6,954 bases of DNA from Aquificaceae bacterium. GTDB lineage: Bacteria; Aquificota; Aquificia; Aquificales; Aquificaceae. Numbering within the stretch: the first letter of the stretch is position 1; each line of letters starts with the position of its first letter. Positions 1-6,053 of this stretch are shown here, piece after piece. The translations under genes and the position numbers were made by a program. The stretch is taken from the NCBI GenBank assembly GCA_015490215.1, contig WFYH01000008.1, positions 1-6,954 on the forward strand, read 5' to 3'. The notes beneath the pieces are model-generated. The model saw only the letters and a program-made list of their open reading frames with translations. It had not been told where the DNA came from and searched no databases.

Positions 1-1375
1 CGTCGTGATATTGCTCAACGAGCGCAGCCATTATCCTTGAAATACCTATGCCGTAGCATCCCATAACTATGGGCTTTTCGGTCCCGTCCCTGTCGGTAAA
101 GTAAGCCTTCATAGGCTCCGAGTATCTGATGCCCAGCAGGAATATGTGACCCAGCTCAAGACCTCTCTTAACTTTGAGGGGACTTCCGCACTGGGGGCAG
201 GGATCTCCCTCTTCCACCTGAGCTACATCTACAAAGTCTCCGTATTCAAAGTCCCTTCCCGGGTTTACGTTCACGTAGTGGTAGTCGGGTTCGTTCAGGG
301 CAACCACGAGGTTTTTAACCCCGTATAGGGAGTTGTCCCAATACACTTTTATACCTTCGGGTAGGTTGAAGATACCTATAAAGCCCTTTTCGGTTCCAAG
401 AAGCTGTGCCACTTCTTCGTCCCTTGCAAGCCTAAAGTCCTCGGTTCCCAAAAGGGCTTCCAGTTTGTTCTCGTCCACCTCCCTGTCTCCCCTTATGAGG
501 ACCATAACGGGTTCCTTCTCCCTCACTATGTATAGGATCGCCTTAAGTATCTTGGAGGGAGGAACGTTAAGAAAGCGGGAAAGCTCCTCTATGGTTCTTA
601 CGTTGGGGGTGTGAACCTTCTCCTTGGGTTTTTCTTCCTCCTCTTGGGGCTGGGGCTTGCCGAGGGGTATTATCTCGGCGTTTGCTGCATAAGAGCAGTT
701 TTCACAAAAGCCCACCTTTGCCTCCCCGTAGTCGGTGAAGGCTATGAACTCGTGGGACTGCTTTCCTCCTATCTGCCCCACGCTTGCCTGCGCCATTATC
801 ACCTCAAGGCGGAGCTTTTTAAAGATCCGATCGTAGGCGAACTTCATGTTTTCGTAGGACATCATCGCCGAAAACTCATCGGCGTCAAAGGAGTAGGCAT
901 CCTTCATCAAAAACTCCCTTCCCCTTATAAGTCCGAATCGGGGTCTCTTTTCGTCCCTGAACTTAACCTGTATCTGATAGAGGATCAAAGGGAGCTGTCT
1001 GTAGGAGCGAACTACCTTCCTCACAAGGTCGGTAATCTCCTCCTCGTGGGTGGGTCCAAGGCAGTATTCCCTGCCGTTTCTGTCTTTGAGTCTGAAAAGC
1101 TCGTTTCCGTAACTTTCCCACCTGCCCGTTTCCATCCAAAGCTCCGCAGGGTTTAGGACCGTAAGGAGAAGCTCCTGAGCACCTGAGCGGTCCATCTCCT
1201 TTCTGACTATCTGCTCTATCTTCCTTATCACCTTCCAGCCCGCGGGAAGGATTTCGTATATACCTGCGGAGACCTGCTTTATAAAGCCCCCCTTTAAAAG
1301 CAACCTGTGGGAGGGAGCCTCCGCCTCAGCGGGATCTTCCTTCATCGTGTAGAGAAAGTATCTGCTCCACCTCAT
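1..1375 (-). CDS. proS: Prolyl-tRNA synthetase, bacterial type with editing insertion (C-terminus outside window)
   Basis: ProRS charges tRNA-Pro with proline in the cytoplasm and, in this bacterial form, hydrolyses mischarged Ala-tRNA-Pro. About 458 residues are visible; family members are usually near 570, so only the end of the catalytic core and the anticodon-binding domain are missing beyond base 1. Class II motifs read in order: motif 1 around residues 41-80, motif 2 near 139-162 (FRDE...RPRFGLIRGREF) and motif 3 near 438-447 (GCYGIGISR). Between motifs 2 and 3 lies the editing insertion (about 225-410), with the conserved Lys in SKILKAILY and the His in DYHYVNVNPGRDF. Two CxxC pairs (CENC near 224, CPQC near 392) bracket it and could bind zinc. 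The ATG at 1375 follows the lpdA stop by 4 bp, with an AGAGGT ribosome site inside the last lpdA codons, so the two genes are probably cotranscribed. No frame disruption was seen. Confidence 0.97.
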   Translation of the reverse strand, partial: MRWSRYFLYTMKEDPAEAEAPSHRLLLKGGFIKQVSAGIYEILPAGWKVIRKIEQIVRKEMDRSGAQELLLTVLNPAELWMETGRWESYGNELFRLKDRNGREYCLGPTHEEEITDLVRKVVRSYRQLPLILYQIQVKFRDEKRPRFGLIRGREFLMKDAYSFDADEFSAMMSYENMKFAYDRIFKKLRLEVIMAQASVGQIGGKQSHEFIAFTDYGEAKVGFCENCSYAANAEIIPLGKPQPQEEEEKPKEKVHTPNVRTIEELSRFLNVPPSKILKAILYIVREKEPVMVLIRGDREVDENKLEALLGTEDFRLARDEEVAQLLGTEKGFIGIFNLPEGIKVYWDNSLYGVKNLVVALNEPDYHYVNVNPGRDFEYGDFVDVAQVEEGDPCPQCGSPLKVKRGLELGHIFLLGIRYSEPMKAYFTDRDGTEKPIVMGCYGIGISRIMAALVEQYHD

Positions 1376-1379
1376 GGCT

Positions 1380-2774
1380 CTACCTCTTTGTCCAAGTTAT
1401 GGGACCATAGTAAATCTCGGAAGCCCCCTGACCTATAGCCTCCGAGAGGGACGGATGGGAGTAGAGGGTCTTGGAGGCAAACTCAACGTCCTTTGAGTCC
1501 CTCATCATGTGAACCACCTGATGGATAAGCTCTCCCGCATTGGGACCCACTATGTGGCATCCCAAGATCTTGCCCGTCTCCTCGTCCGCCACTATCCTGA
1601 CGAAACCCTCATTTTCCCCGTCGTCCATAGCTTTTGGGTTACTCACAAAGGAAGCCACGCCCACGCTAACCTCGTAGCCCTCATCCTCCGCCTGATCTTC
1701 CGTAAGTCCTACGCTCGCCACCTCAAAGGCAGAGTAGATGATCTTGGGGACTATCCTGTCGTCCCTCTTCCAGTCGGTTCCGCCGAGCATGTGGTTCACC
1801 GCTATTTTGCCCTCATACATAGCCTTGTGGGCGAGCATCAGGGGTGAAGTGACGTCCCCGCAGGCGTAGATGTTGGGGACGTTGGTCTGAGAGAACTCGT
1901 TTACTCTTATAAAGCCCCTATCGTCCACCTCAACGCCGACCTCTTCAAGACCTATACCTTGGGTGTTTGGCTTCCTCCCCACCGCCAAGAGGATAAAGTC
2001 CGCTTCAACCTCCGAGCCGTCGGAGAGCTTCACCTTTACCCCTCCGTCCGCAGGCTCCCAGCTTTCCACAGTAGTTTTGGTTCTTATATCTACCCCCAGC
2101 TGTTTTAGTCTTCTTCCGAGATACCTCGCCGAGTCTTCGGGAATGTCGTCTGAGGGGAGTATCCTCCTCTGGAGTTCTACGAGGGTCACCTGAGAGCCAT
2201 AACGCCTGAATATGTAAGCGAACTCAACCCCTACCGCACCGCCCCCCACTATGAGAACGCTTTTAGGAAAATCTTCTATATCCCAAATTTGATCGGTGTT
2301 GAGAACATACTTCCCGTCGGGCTTGAGGTTGCCCACACCCACGGGATGCGACCCTGTGGCTATGAGGACGAACTTGGTTTTTATGGTCTCTTCCGAACCC
2401 TCTACGAATACGGTGTTGGGATCCTTTAAAACCGCCCTGCCGTAGATTATGGGCAGACCTATTTGCTTTGCAAATTTTTTGAAGTTCTCCCTGACGGTTA
2501 CCACAACGTCCTCCCTTCCCTCCTTCAGGCTCTTGTAGTCTAAGGAGTATCCCTTGGGAACTATACCCCACCTTTGGGCTATATCCATCTTGTCAAGGAG
2601 GAAGGCTCCGTAGCGCATATACTTGGAGGGGATACAACCCTTGTTAAGGCAGTTCCCACCCACCGTTTCGGGACTGAGCTCCACCATGACGGTTTTCAGT
2701 CCTCTCCTGTAGGCGTAGATGCCTGCCTCGTAGCCTCCGCTTCCCGCACCGATTATTACAAGGTCTGCTTCCAT
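1380..2774 (-). CDS. lpdA: Dihydrolipoamide dehydrogenase (E3), FAD-dependent disulfide oxidoreductase
   Basis: This enzyme reoxidises protein-bound dihydrolipoamide and reduces NAD+. It serves 2-oxoacid dehydrogenases, the glycine cleavage system or other lipoyl-protein pathways. The 464-residue length is normal. Visible motifs are an N-terminal FAD Rossmann site (GAGSGG near residues 9-14), the redox disulfide GGNCLNKGCIPSK (Cys42 and Cys47), an ATG triplet at 139-141, and the NAD site GGGAVG at 177-182 with an acidic Glu200 at the end of the next strand, which favours NAD over NADP. CGD at 305-307 is the second FAD motif, and HPSLSE (His440, Glu445) is the C-terminal catalytic dyad. The ATG at 2774 has a GGAGGA ribosome site 6 nt upstream. 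It is first in a probable operon with proS. No lipoyl protein or dehydrogenase E1/E2 gene is in view, so its partner is unknown. In sulfur-oxidising Aquificales a lipoate-binding sulfur pathway is another possible client (inference). Confidence 0.95.
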   Translation of the reverse strand: MEADLVIIGAGSGGYEAGIYAYRRGLKTVMVELSPETVGGNCLNKGCIPSKYMRYGAFLLDKMDIAQRWGIVPKGYSLDYKSLKEGREDVVVTVRENFKKFAKQIGLPIIYGRAVLKDPNTVFVEGSEETIKTKFVLIATGSHPVGVGNLKPDGKYVLNTDQIWDIEDFPKSVLIVGGGAVGVEFAYIFRRYGSQVTLVELQRRILPSDDIPEDSARYLGRRLKQLGVDIRTKTTVESWEPADGGVKVKLSDGSEVEADFILLAVGRKPNTQGIGLEEVGVEVDDRGFIRVNEFSQTNVPNIYACGDVTSPLMLAHKAMYEGKIAVNHMLGGTDWKRDDRIVPKIIYSAFEVASVGLTEDQAEDEGYEVSVGVASFVSNPKAMDDGENEGFVRIVADEETGKILGCHIVGPNAGELIHQVVHMMRDSKDVEFASKTLYSHPSLSEAIGQGASEIYYGPITWTKR

Positions 2775-2817
2775 CCTCGGTCCTCCGCTTTTAAAGACTG
2801 CATAACAGAATAAGAAT

Positions 2818-2846
2818 ATTCTAAGGTGTGAATTGCTTTACATCAA
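2818..2846 (-). promoter_or_regulatory. Sigma70-type promoter for lpdA-proS
   Basis: On the minus strand a TTGATG box (2841-2846, 4/6 to TTGACA) is followed by exactly 17 bp and then TAGAAT (2818-2823, 5/6 to TATAAT). The predicted start of transcription is near 2811, giving a leader of about 37 nt before the lpdA ATG. The -35 box lies inside the inverted repeat and the first direct repeat ends in the spacer, so a protein bound there would compete with RNA polymerase. Confidence 0.6.
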
Positions 2847-2880
2847 AGGTGTAAAGCTTTAGGGTAAGGTGGTTGCTTTA
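2823..2880. repeat. Three imperfect direct repeats (AAGGTG...GCTTTA) in the divergent promoter region
   Basis: Three copies share the frame AAGGTG - variable AT-rich middle - GCTTTA: 2823-2840, 2846-2861 and 2866-2880. Their left ends are 23 and 20 bp apart and their right ends 21 and 19 bp apart, close to two helical turns, so the copies would face the same side of the DNA. Copy 1 lies between the -10 and -35 boxes of the lpdA promoter. Copies 2 and 3 lie further upstream of it and about 50-85 bp upstream of the possible cytochrome -10. This arrangement suits an operator array for one regulator. The regulator is not identifiable from the window. Confidence 0.55.
2835..2857. promoter_or_regulatory. 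Perfect 8-bp inverted repeat, candidate operator over the lpdA -35 box
   Basis: GCTTTACA (2835-2842) and TGTAAAGC (2850-2857) are exact reverse complements separated by 7 bp. The symmetry is formed by the tail of direct repeat 1 and the body of direct repeat 2, and it covers the lpdA -35 hexamer (2841-2846). It could be a dimer-binding operator. It could also be a by-product of the repeat arrangement. Confidence 0.45.
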
Positions 2881-2930
2881 AAAAACCTCAGCCGTGTGAT
2901 CTATCCAAGTCAAGAAAACCCCCACTCTTG

Positions 2931-2952
2931 TATACTGTAGGAAGCCTATATT
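2931..2952 (+). promoter_or_regulatory. Possible -10 region for the cytochrome operon
   Basis: Two overlapping-range -10-like hexamers occur upstream of the triheme cytochrome gene: TATACT (2931-2936) and TATATT (2947-2952), each 5/6 to consensus. Neither has a recognisable -35 box at 16-18 bp. This is either a weak promoter or one that depends on an activator binding the repeats at 2823-2880. The leader would be roughly 27-45 nt. Confidence 0.3.
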
Positions 2953-2986
2953 TTTATTTAGACAAACCATCAGGGAGGGTAAGGCG

Positions 2987-3814
2987 ATGAGAGCAAAAGC
3001 ATTGCTGTTCTTAGCTGTGTCCTTTTCCTTCTCCTTGGGGGCTGACAAGATAATCCTCAAGAACCCGCCCAAGTCTTTGGATAAGTTTTATCCTCCCAAA
3101 TCGGAAAAGTACGAATTCCTTTCAAATATGCATGAGATGAGCACAGCCTTTACGGGCATAAGGGTGAACGTAAACGATGGCAACTGGGAAAAGGCTCTCT
3201 ACTGGGCTAAGAGACTCAGGGACACCTACGTAAAAACACGGGACATGGTTCCCGAATGGAAGAATTACTTCAAGGTAGATTTGGCTGAGAAACTTGTAAA
3301 GGCGGTGCAGGCAAGGGACGTGGATAAGACCATAGAGGTCTCCCAAAAGCTTGGGAAGACCTGTTCCAAATGCCACCAAGAGAACGAGCTTGCGGTCAAG
3401 CTTACCTACCGCTTCCCGAGCTTTGAGAAGATCTCCTTGGAAGATCCTATAGAGTTTATGGAGCTTGATACGGGCAAGTATATGGAGAAGCTAACCAACT
3501 CTATGAAGATCATGAAGGTCTACCTCCTGCAAGGGGAGGCTCAAAAGGCTCAGGAAGAGGGTTTAAACTTCGTAGAAAGAGCACGCCAGCTCAGGACGAT
3601 GTGCTCTAAGTGTCATACCTCGAAGGTTTCCGAGGAGGCGATATTCGGAAAGACCTATGAAGATGCCCTTGCCAACATAGAAAACCTTCTCTCCGCAGAA
3701 AATCCCGATGGAAAAAAGGTTATTGAAAACCTTATGAAGGTTACGGTCAGCTGCACCAAGTGCCACAACGTCCACCTCGTTCCCGCAGTAGTGAGGGAAT
3801 CCTTTGGAAGGTAA
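2987..3814 (+). CDS. Secreted triheme cytochrome c with two tandem cytochrome c'-like helical domains
   Basis: A 275-residue periplasmic electron carrier or small-ligand haem protein. Residues 1-19 form a Sec signal peptide (basic MRAK, then a hydrophobic stretch ending SLGA). Three CxxCH haem sites are present: CSKCH at 126-130, CSKCH at 206-210 and CTKCH at 256-260. The protein looks like two helical bundles: residues about 45-140 with one haem in the last helix, and about 162-270 with a haem in the equivalent last helix plus an extra one in the loop after helix 2. Met48, His49 and Met51 in helix 1 and His263 are possible sixth ligands. The ATG at 2987 has GGGAGG 10-15 nt upstream, followed by AAGG nearer the start. 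The stop TAA shares one base with the start of the pentaheme gene. It is related in fold, by inference, to cytochrome c'/c556 proteins; the true substrate is not evident. Confidence 0.85.
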   Translation: MRAKALLFLAVSFSFSLGADKIILKNPPKSLDKFYPPKSEKYEFLSNMHEMSTAFTGIRVNVNDGNWEKALYWAKRLRDTYVKTRDMVPEWKNYFKVDLAEKLVKAVQARDVDKTIEVSQKLGKTCSKCHQENELAVKLTYRFPSFEKISLEDPIEFMELDTGKYMEKLTNSMKIMKVYLLQGEAQKAQEEGLNFVERARQLRTMCSKCHTSKVSEEAIFGKTYEDALANIENLLSAENPDGKKVIENLMKVTVSCTKCHNVHLVPAVVRESFGR

Positions 3815-4725
3815 TGTTTCTTTTAGTTTTTGCCTTTGCCCTCTTGCTGGGGTGCGGTCCTTTTGAGGAGGTTTTCGTTGAAGAAGATCTGCTTAAGCGC
3901 CCCCCGGCTAAAAGGTGCTCCGACTGCCATACGCAGATATACAAAGAATGGCTAAAGAGCAGACACGCAAGAGCTTGGACGAGCGAGCATTTCCGAAAAG
4001 AGTCGGAGAACTATACAAAAACTAAATGCCTGTCCTGCCACGCACCTCATCAGGTTGATCCCCTGAAAAAGCCTATACTCAGAGCGGAATTTAAGGAGGA
4101 CGGTGTCAGCTGCGTTGCCTGTCACTTTAAGGAAGAAACCCGTTCAATGCATGGTCCGTTAAAAGTCTGGTCCCCTCCCCATCCTTCAAGGAAGGATACC
4201 TCCTACCTCAAATCCCAGTTCTGCGCGGGGTGTCATCAGGAGACCTTCAAGGAGTGGAAGAGGGCTAAAACAGAAAAAACCTGTCAGAACTGTCACATGC
4301 CCTCCCTCGGAAGGAAGGATCTCATTCAGAAGTTTCCCTTCTATCTGTTCCACTTAGCCAAACCGAGAACCTCCCACGAATTTCCGACCCTTAAAGTTAA
4401 AGGGGAAGATATACGCTTAGAACTTAGAGGAAACTCGTTGCTACTTACGAACACGGGTGTCCCCCACAATCTACCTACGGCGGATCAAGGCAATCCAAAG
4501 CTCTATCTGATAGCGAAGGTAACTTACAAAGACGGTTCAACAAAAACGGTTCGCCGTATATTTTCACCCCAAGCAAAGAACGCTTTGCCCTACGGCACCC
4601 CAAGGGTTGTAAGACTACCTGCAGGGGAAATTGAGAAGGTAAATGTTAAGCTCTTCCGCAAACTTTCTTGGCAGAAGGAAAAGGAGCTTATCAAAGAGCA
4701 AGAACTTCTTCCAGTATCCCGATAG
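3814..4725 (+). CDS. Pentaheme cytochrome c lipoprotein, cytochrome c554-like
   Basis: A 303-residue multihaem protein, probably anchored to a membrane facing the periplasm. The start chosen is the ATG at 3814, because it makes a short hydrophobic signal ending in a lipobox LLGC (Cys14). An upstream in-frame ATG at 3760 would put basic coding sequence of the preceding gene in front of it. Residue +2 after the Cys is Gly, not Asp, which does not suggest inner-membrane retention. Five CxxCH motifs bind haem: Cys35, 72, 100, 137 and 157. The pattern CxxCHxxxxKEWxxSxHA at the first haem, echoed at the fourth, is typical of cytochrome c554 family multihaem proteins, where the downstream His is often a distal ligand. 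Residues about 190-285 form a likely beta-rich domain with TNTGVPHNLPT, a motif seen in related multihaem proteins. TAATG coupling to the triheme gene implies a joint function. The last 35 bp overlap argD on the other strand. Confidence 0.88.
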   Translation: MFLLVFAFALLLGCGPFEEVFVEEDLLKRPPAKRCSDCHTQIYKEWLKSRHARAWTSEHFRKESENYTKTKCLSCHAPHQVDPLKKPILRAEFKEDGVSCVACHFKEETRSMHGPLKVWSPPHPSRKDTSYLKSQFCAGCHQETFKEWKRAKTEKTCQNCHMPSLGRKDLIQKFPFYLFHLAKPRTSHEFPTLKVKGEDIRLELRGNSLLLTNTGVPHNLPTADQGNPKLYLIAKVTYKDGSTKTVRRIFSPQAKNALPYGTPRVVRLPAGEIEKVNVKLFRKLSWQKEKELIKEQELLPVSR

Positions 4726-5824
4726 CCTCGTCCACGTGTTCTTTCTCAACTATAAGGGGTGGGAGGAATCTGAGGACGCTTCCGGCGGTGCAGTTTATAA
4801 CCAGCCCTTTTTCCAAAGCCTTCTTTACCACCTCAGAGCAATCTCTGCCTATGTCAAGTCCCAGCATAAGTCCCTTGCCCTTTACCTCTCCTACCTTAAG
4901 GGATTGAAGTTTTTCTTTAAAGTAAGAACCAACCTCCTCCACATGGGGAAGGAGCTCCTTTACCTTCCTGATAACCACCTTTGAAGCTTCACACACGAGG
5001 GGGTTCCCTCCGAAGGTTGAGCCGTGGCTTCCCGGTCCCATGGAAAGGGCAACCTCTTCCCTTGCAATCACTGCACCTATAGGTAAGCCTCCGCCCAAGC
5101 CCTTGGCTAAAGTCACTATGTCCGGCTTAAGTCCATAGTGCTGGTAGGCAAAAAACCTCCCCGTTCTCCCCATACCCGTCTGGACCTCGTCTATTACGAG
5201 TAGGAGGTTCTTTTCGTTGCAGAAATCTTGAAGATTCCTCAAAAAGTCCTCCGTGCACTCGTTTATACCTCCCTCACCCTGAATTACCTCAAGCATCACC
5301 GCTCCCGTCTTTTCGCCGACCGCCTTTTCTACGGAAGAGATGTCGTTCAGATCCGCCCAATCAAAACCTTCAAGCATAGGTTGAAAACCTTCGTGAAATT
5401 TTGGCTGAGCGGTTGCCGATAAACTCCCGTATGTCCTCCCGTGAAAGCCGTTTTTGAAAACCACTATCCTGTATCTATCTTCGCCCCTATTCCTCCAGTA
5501 TTTTCGGACCAATTTTATGGCGGCTTCGTTTGCCTCCGCACCCGAATTGCAGAAAAATACCCTACCTTTGGTCCAGAACTCCCTAAGAAGCTCCTCAGCT
5601 ACCTCTTCCTGCCAAGGGTTTTCAAAGAGGTTGGATATATGGAGAAGCCTCTTTGCTTGTTCGCAGATAACTTCGGTTAGCTCCTTATCCCCGTAGCCCA
5701 AGGTGTTTACCGCTATGCCGGCTAAGAAGTCTAAATACCTTTTCCCTTTATCGTCGTAAAGGTATACTCCTTCTCCCCTGACGAATTTTACGGGTAAGCG
5801 GCGGTAGTTTTCAAAGAGGACCAT
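4691..5824 (-). CDS. argD: Acetylornithine aminotransferase (class III, PLP-dependent)
   Basis: Catalyses transamination between N-acetylglutamate semialdehyde and glutamate in arginine synthesis, and may also act on succinyl-diaminopimelate intermediates of lysine synthesis as some family members do. The 377 residues match the compact family length. PLP-site motifs are clear: NSGAEAN (93-99), FHGRT (127-131), QGEGGI (182-187), IDEVQTGMGRTG (211-222, Asp212 to the pyridine nitrogen), and TLAKGLGGG with Lys241 as the Schiff-base lysine. HGSTFGGNP follows. The N-terminus (LPVKFVRGEGVYLYD) aligns with the usual start. ATG at 5824 is the first available start, since an in-frame TAA lies at 5831-5833. 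There is no obvious Shine-Dalgarno sequence before it. The tRNA-Phe gene ends only 11 bp upstream on the same strand, so the tRNA promoter probably drives argD. The 3' end overlaps the pentaheme gene by 35 bp. Confidence 0.96.
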   Translation of the reverse strand: MVLFENYRRLPVKFVRGEGVYLYDDKGKRYLDFLAGIAVNTLGYGDKELTEVICEQAKRLLHISNLFENPWQEEVAEELLREFWTKGRVFFCNSGAEANEAAIKLVRKYWRNRGEDRYRIVVFKNGFHGRTYGSLSATAQPKFHEGFQPMLEGFDWADLNDISSVEKAVGEKTGAVMLEVIQGEGGINECTEDFLRNLQDFCNEKNLLLVIDEVQTGMGRTGRFFAYQHYGLKPDIVTLAKGLGGGLPIGAVIAREEVALSMGPGSHGSTFGGNPLVCEASKVVIRKVKELLPHVEEVGSYFKEKLQSLKVGEVKGKGLMLGLDIGRDCSEVVKKALEKGLVINCTAGSVLRFLPPLIVEKEHVDEAIGILEEVLAL

Positions 5825-5835
5825 GAAGTTTTAAG

Positions 5836-5908
5836 TGGCCCAGGGCGGAATCGAACCGCCGACACCCCGGTTTTCAGCCGGGTGCTCTACCAACTGAGCT
5901 ACCGGGCC
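5836..5908 (-). tRNA. tRNA-Phe (anticodon GAA)
   Basis: The minus strand folds into a complete 73-nt cloverleaf. The acceptor is GGCCCGG paired with CTGGGCC (one G-T wobble). The D arm is GCTC/GAGC with an AGTTGGTA loop. The anticodon stem is CCCGG/CCGGG with loop CTGAAAA, giving anticodon GAA. The variable loop is GTGTC, the T arm GGCGG/CCGCC with loop TTCGATT, and the discriminator is A. The CCA end is not encoded, as A73 is followed by CTT, so it must be added after transcription. The predicted 5' leader is only about 8 nt from the promoter at 5923-5951. Confidence 0.97.
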
Positions 5909-5922
5909 TTCCCGAAAATTAA

Positions 5923-5951
5923 ATTATACTCCTTCACCTCTTTCCAGACAA
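5923..5951 (-). promoter_or_regulatory. Strong sigma70-type promoter for tRNA-Phe and argD
   Basis: On the minus strand TTGTCT (5946-5951, 4/6 to the -35 consensus) is followed by 17 bp and a perfect TATAAT (5923-5928). Transcription should start near 5916, about 8 nt before tRNA-Phe. No terminator is visible in the 11 bp between the tRNA and argD, so this promoter very likely also serves argD. Confidence 0.75.
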
Positions 5952-5961
5952 GCCTCCCGGA

Positions 5962-6053
5962 GGTAAGCATCCGGAAGATAGGTTGCCTCAATTCTACAAT
6001 AGGGGTAACTTATTAGGTCAAGAGCTATATGATACGGCATCCGGATGCTTTCC
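5962..6053. repeat. Long-spaced 14-bp inverted repeat containing a 12-bp palindrome
   Basis: GGTAAGCATCCGGA (5962-5975) and TCCGGATGCTTTCC (6040-6053) are reverse complements with one mismatch, separated by 64 bp; the 11-bp core AAGCATCCGGA/TCCGGATGCTT is perfect. The right arm also lies within a perfect 12-bp palindrome GCATCCGGATGC (6037-6048). The left copy GCATCCGGA sits exactly 70 bp from the right one. The pair lies between the tRNA-Phe promoter and the coiled-coil gene. Possibilities are a paired operator, the ends of a very small degenerate element, or chance within a duplicated remnant. Confidence 0.5.

Noticed and set aside
611..1156. 181-codon plus-strand open frame
   Set aside because: It lies wholly antisense to proS, whose protein sequence is conserved throughout; it is a shadow frame of that gene.
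2878..3072. 64-codon minus-strand open frame in the divergent region
   Set aside because: It is mostly antisense to the signal peptide of the triheme cytochrome, with no ribosome site or conserved sequence.
3760..3813. Upstream ATG as the start of the pentaheme cytochrome
   Set aside because: It would add 18 basic, non-conserved residues read from inside the triheme gene and bury the lipoprotein signal. The ATG at 3814 gives a proper signal and TAATG coupling.
4643..4984. 113-codon plus-strand open frame after the pentaheme gene
   Set aside because: It is antisense to the C-terminal part of argD and out of frame with the cytochrome; a shadow frame.
5953..5963. CCTCC-C-GGAGG as an intrinsic terminator
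   Set aside because: The arms are only 5 bp with a 1-base centre, which cannot form an RNA loop, and no T-tract follows on either strand.
5995..6000. TACAAT as a -10 box for the coiled-coil gene
   Set aside because: No acceptable -35 hexamer 16-18 bp upstream (the bases there read CGGAAG). TATGAT at 6028-6033 also lacks a partner, so no promoter is called.
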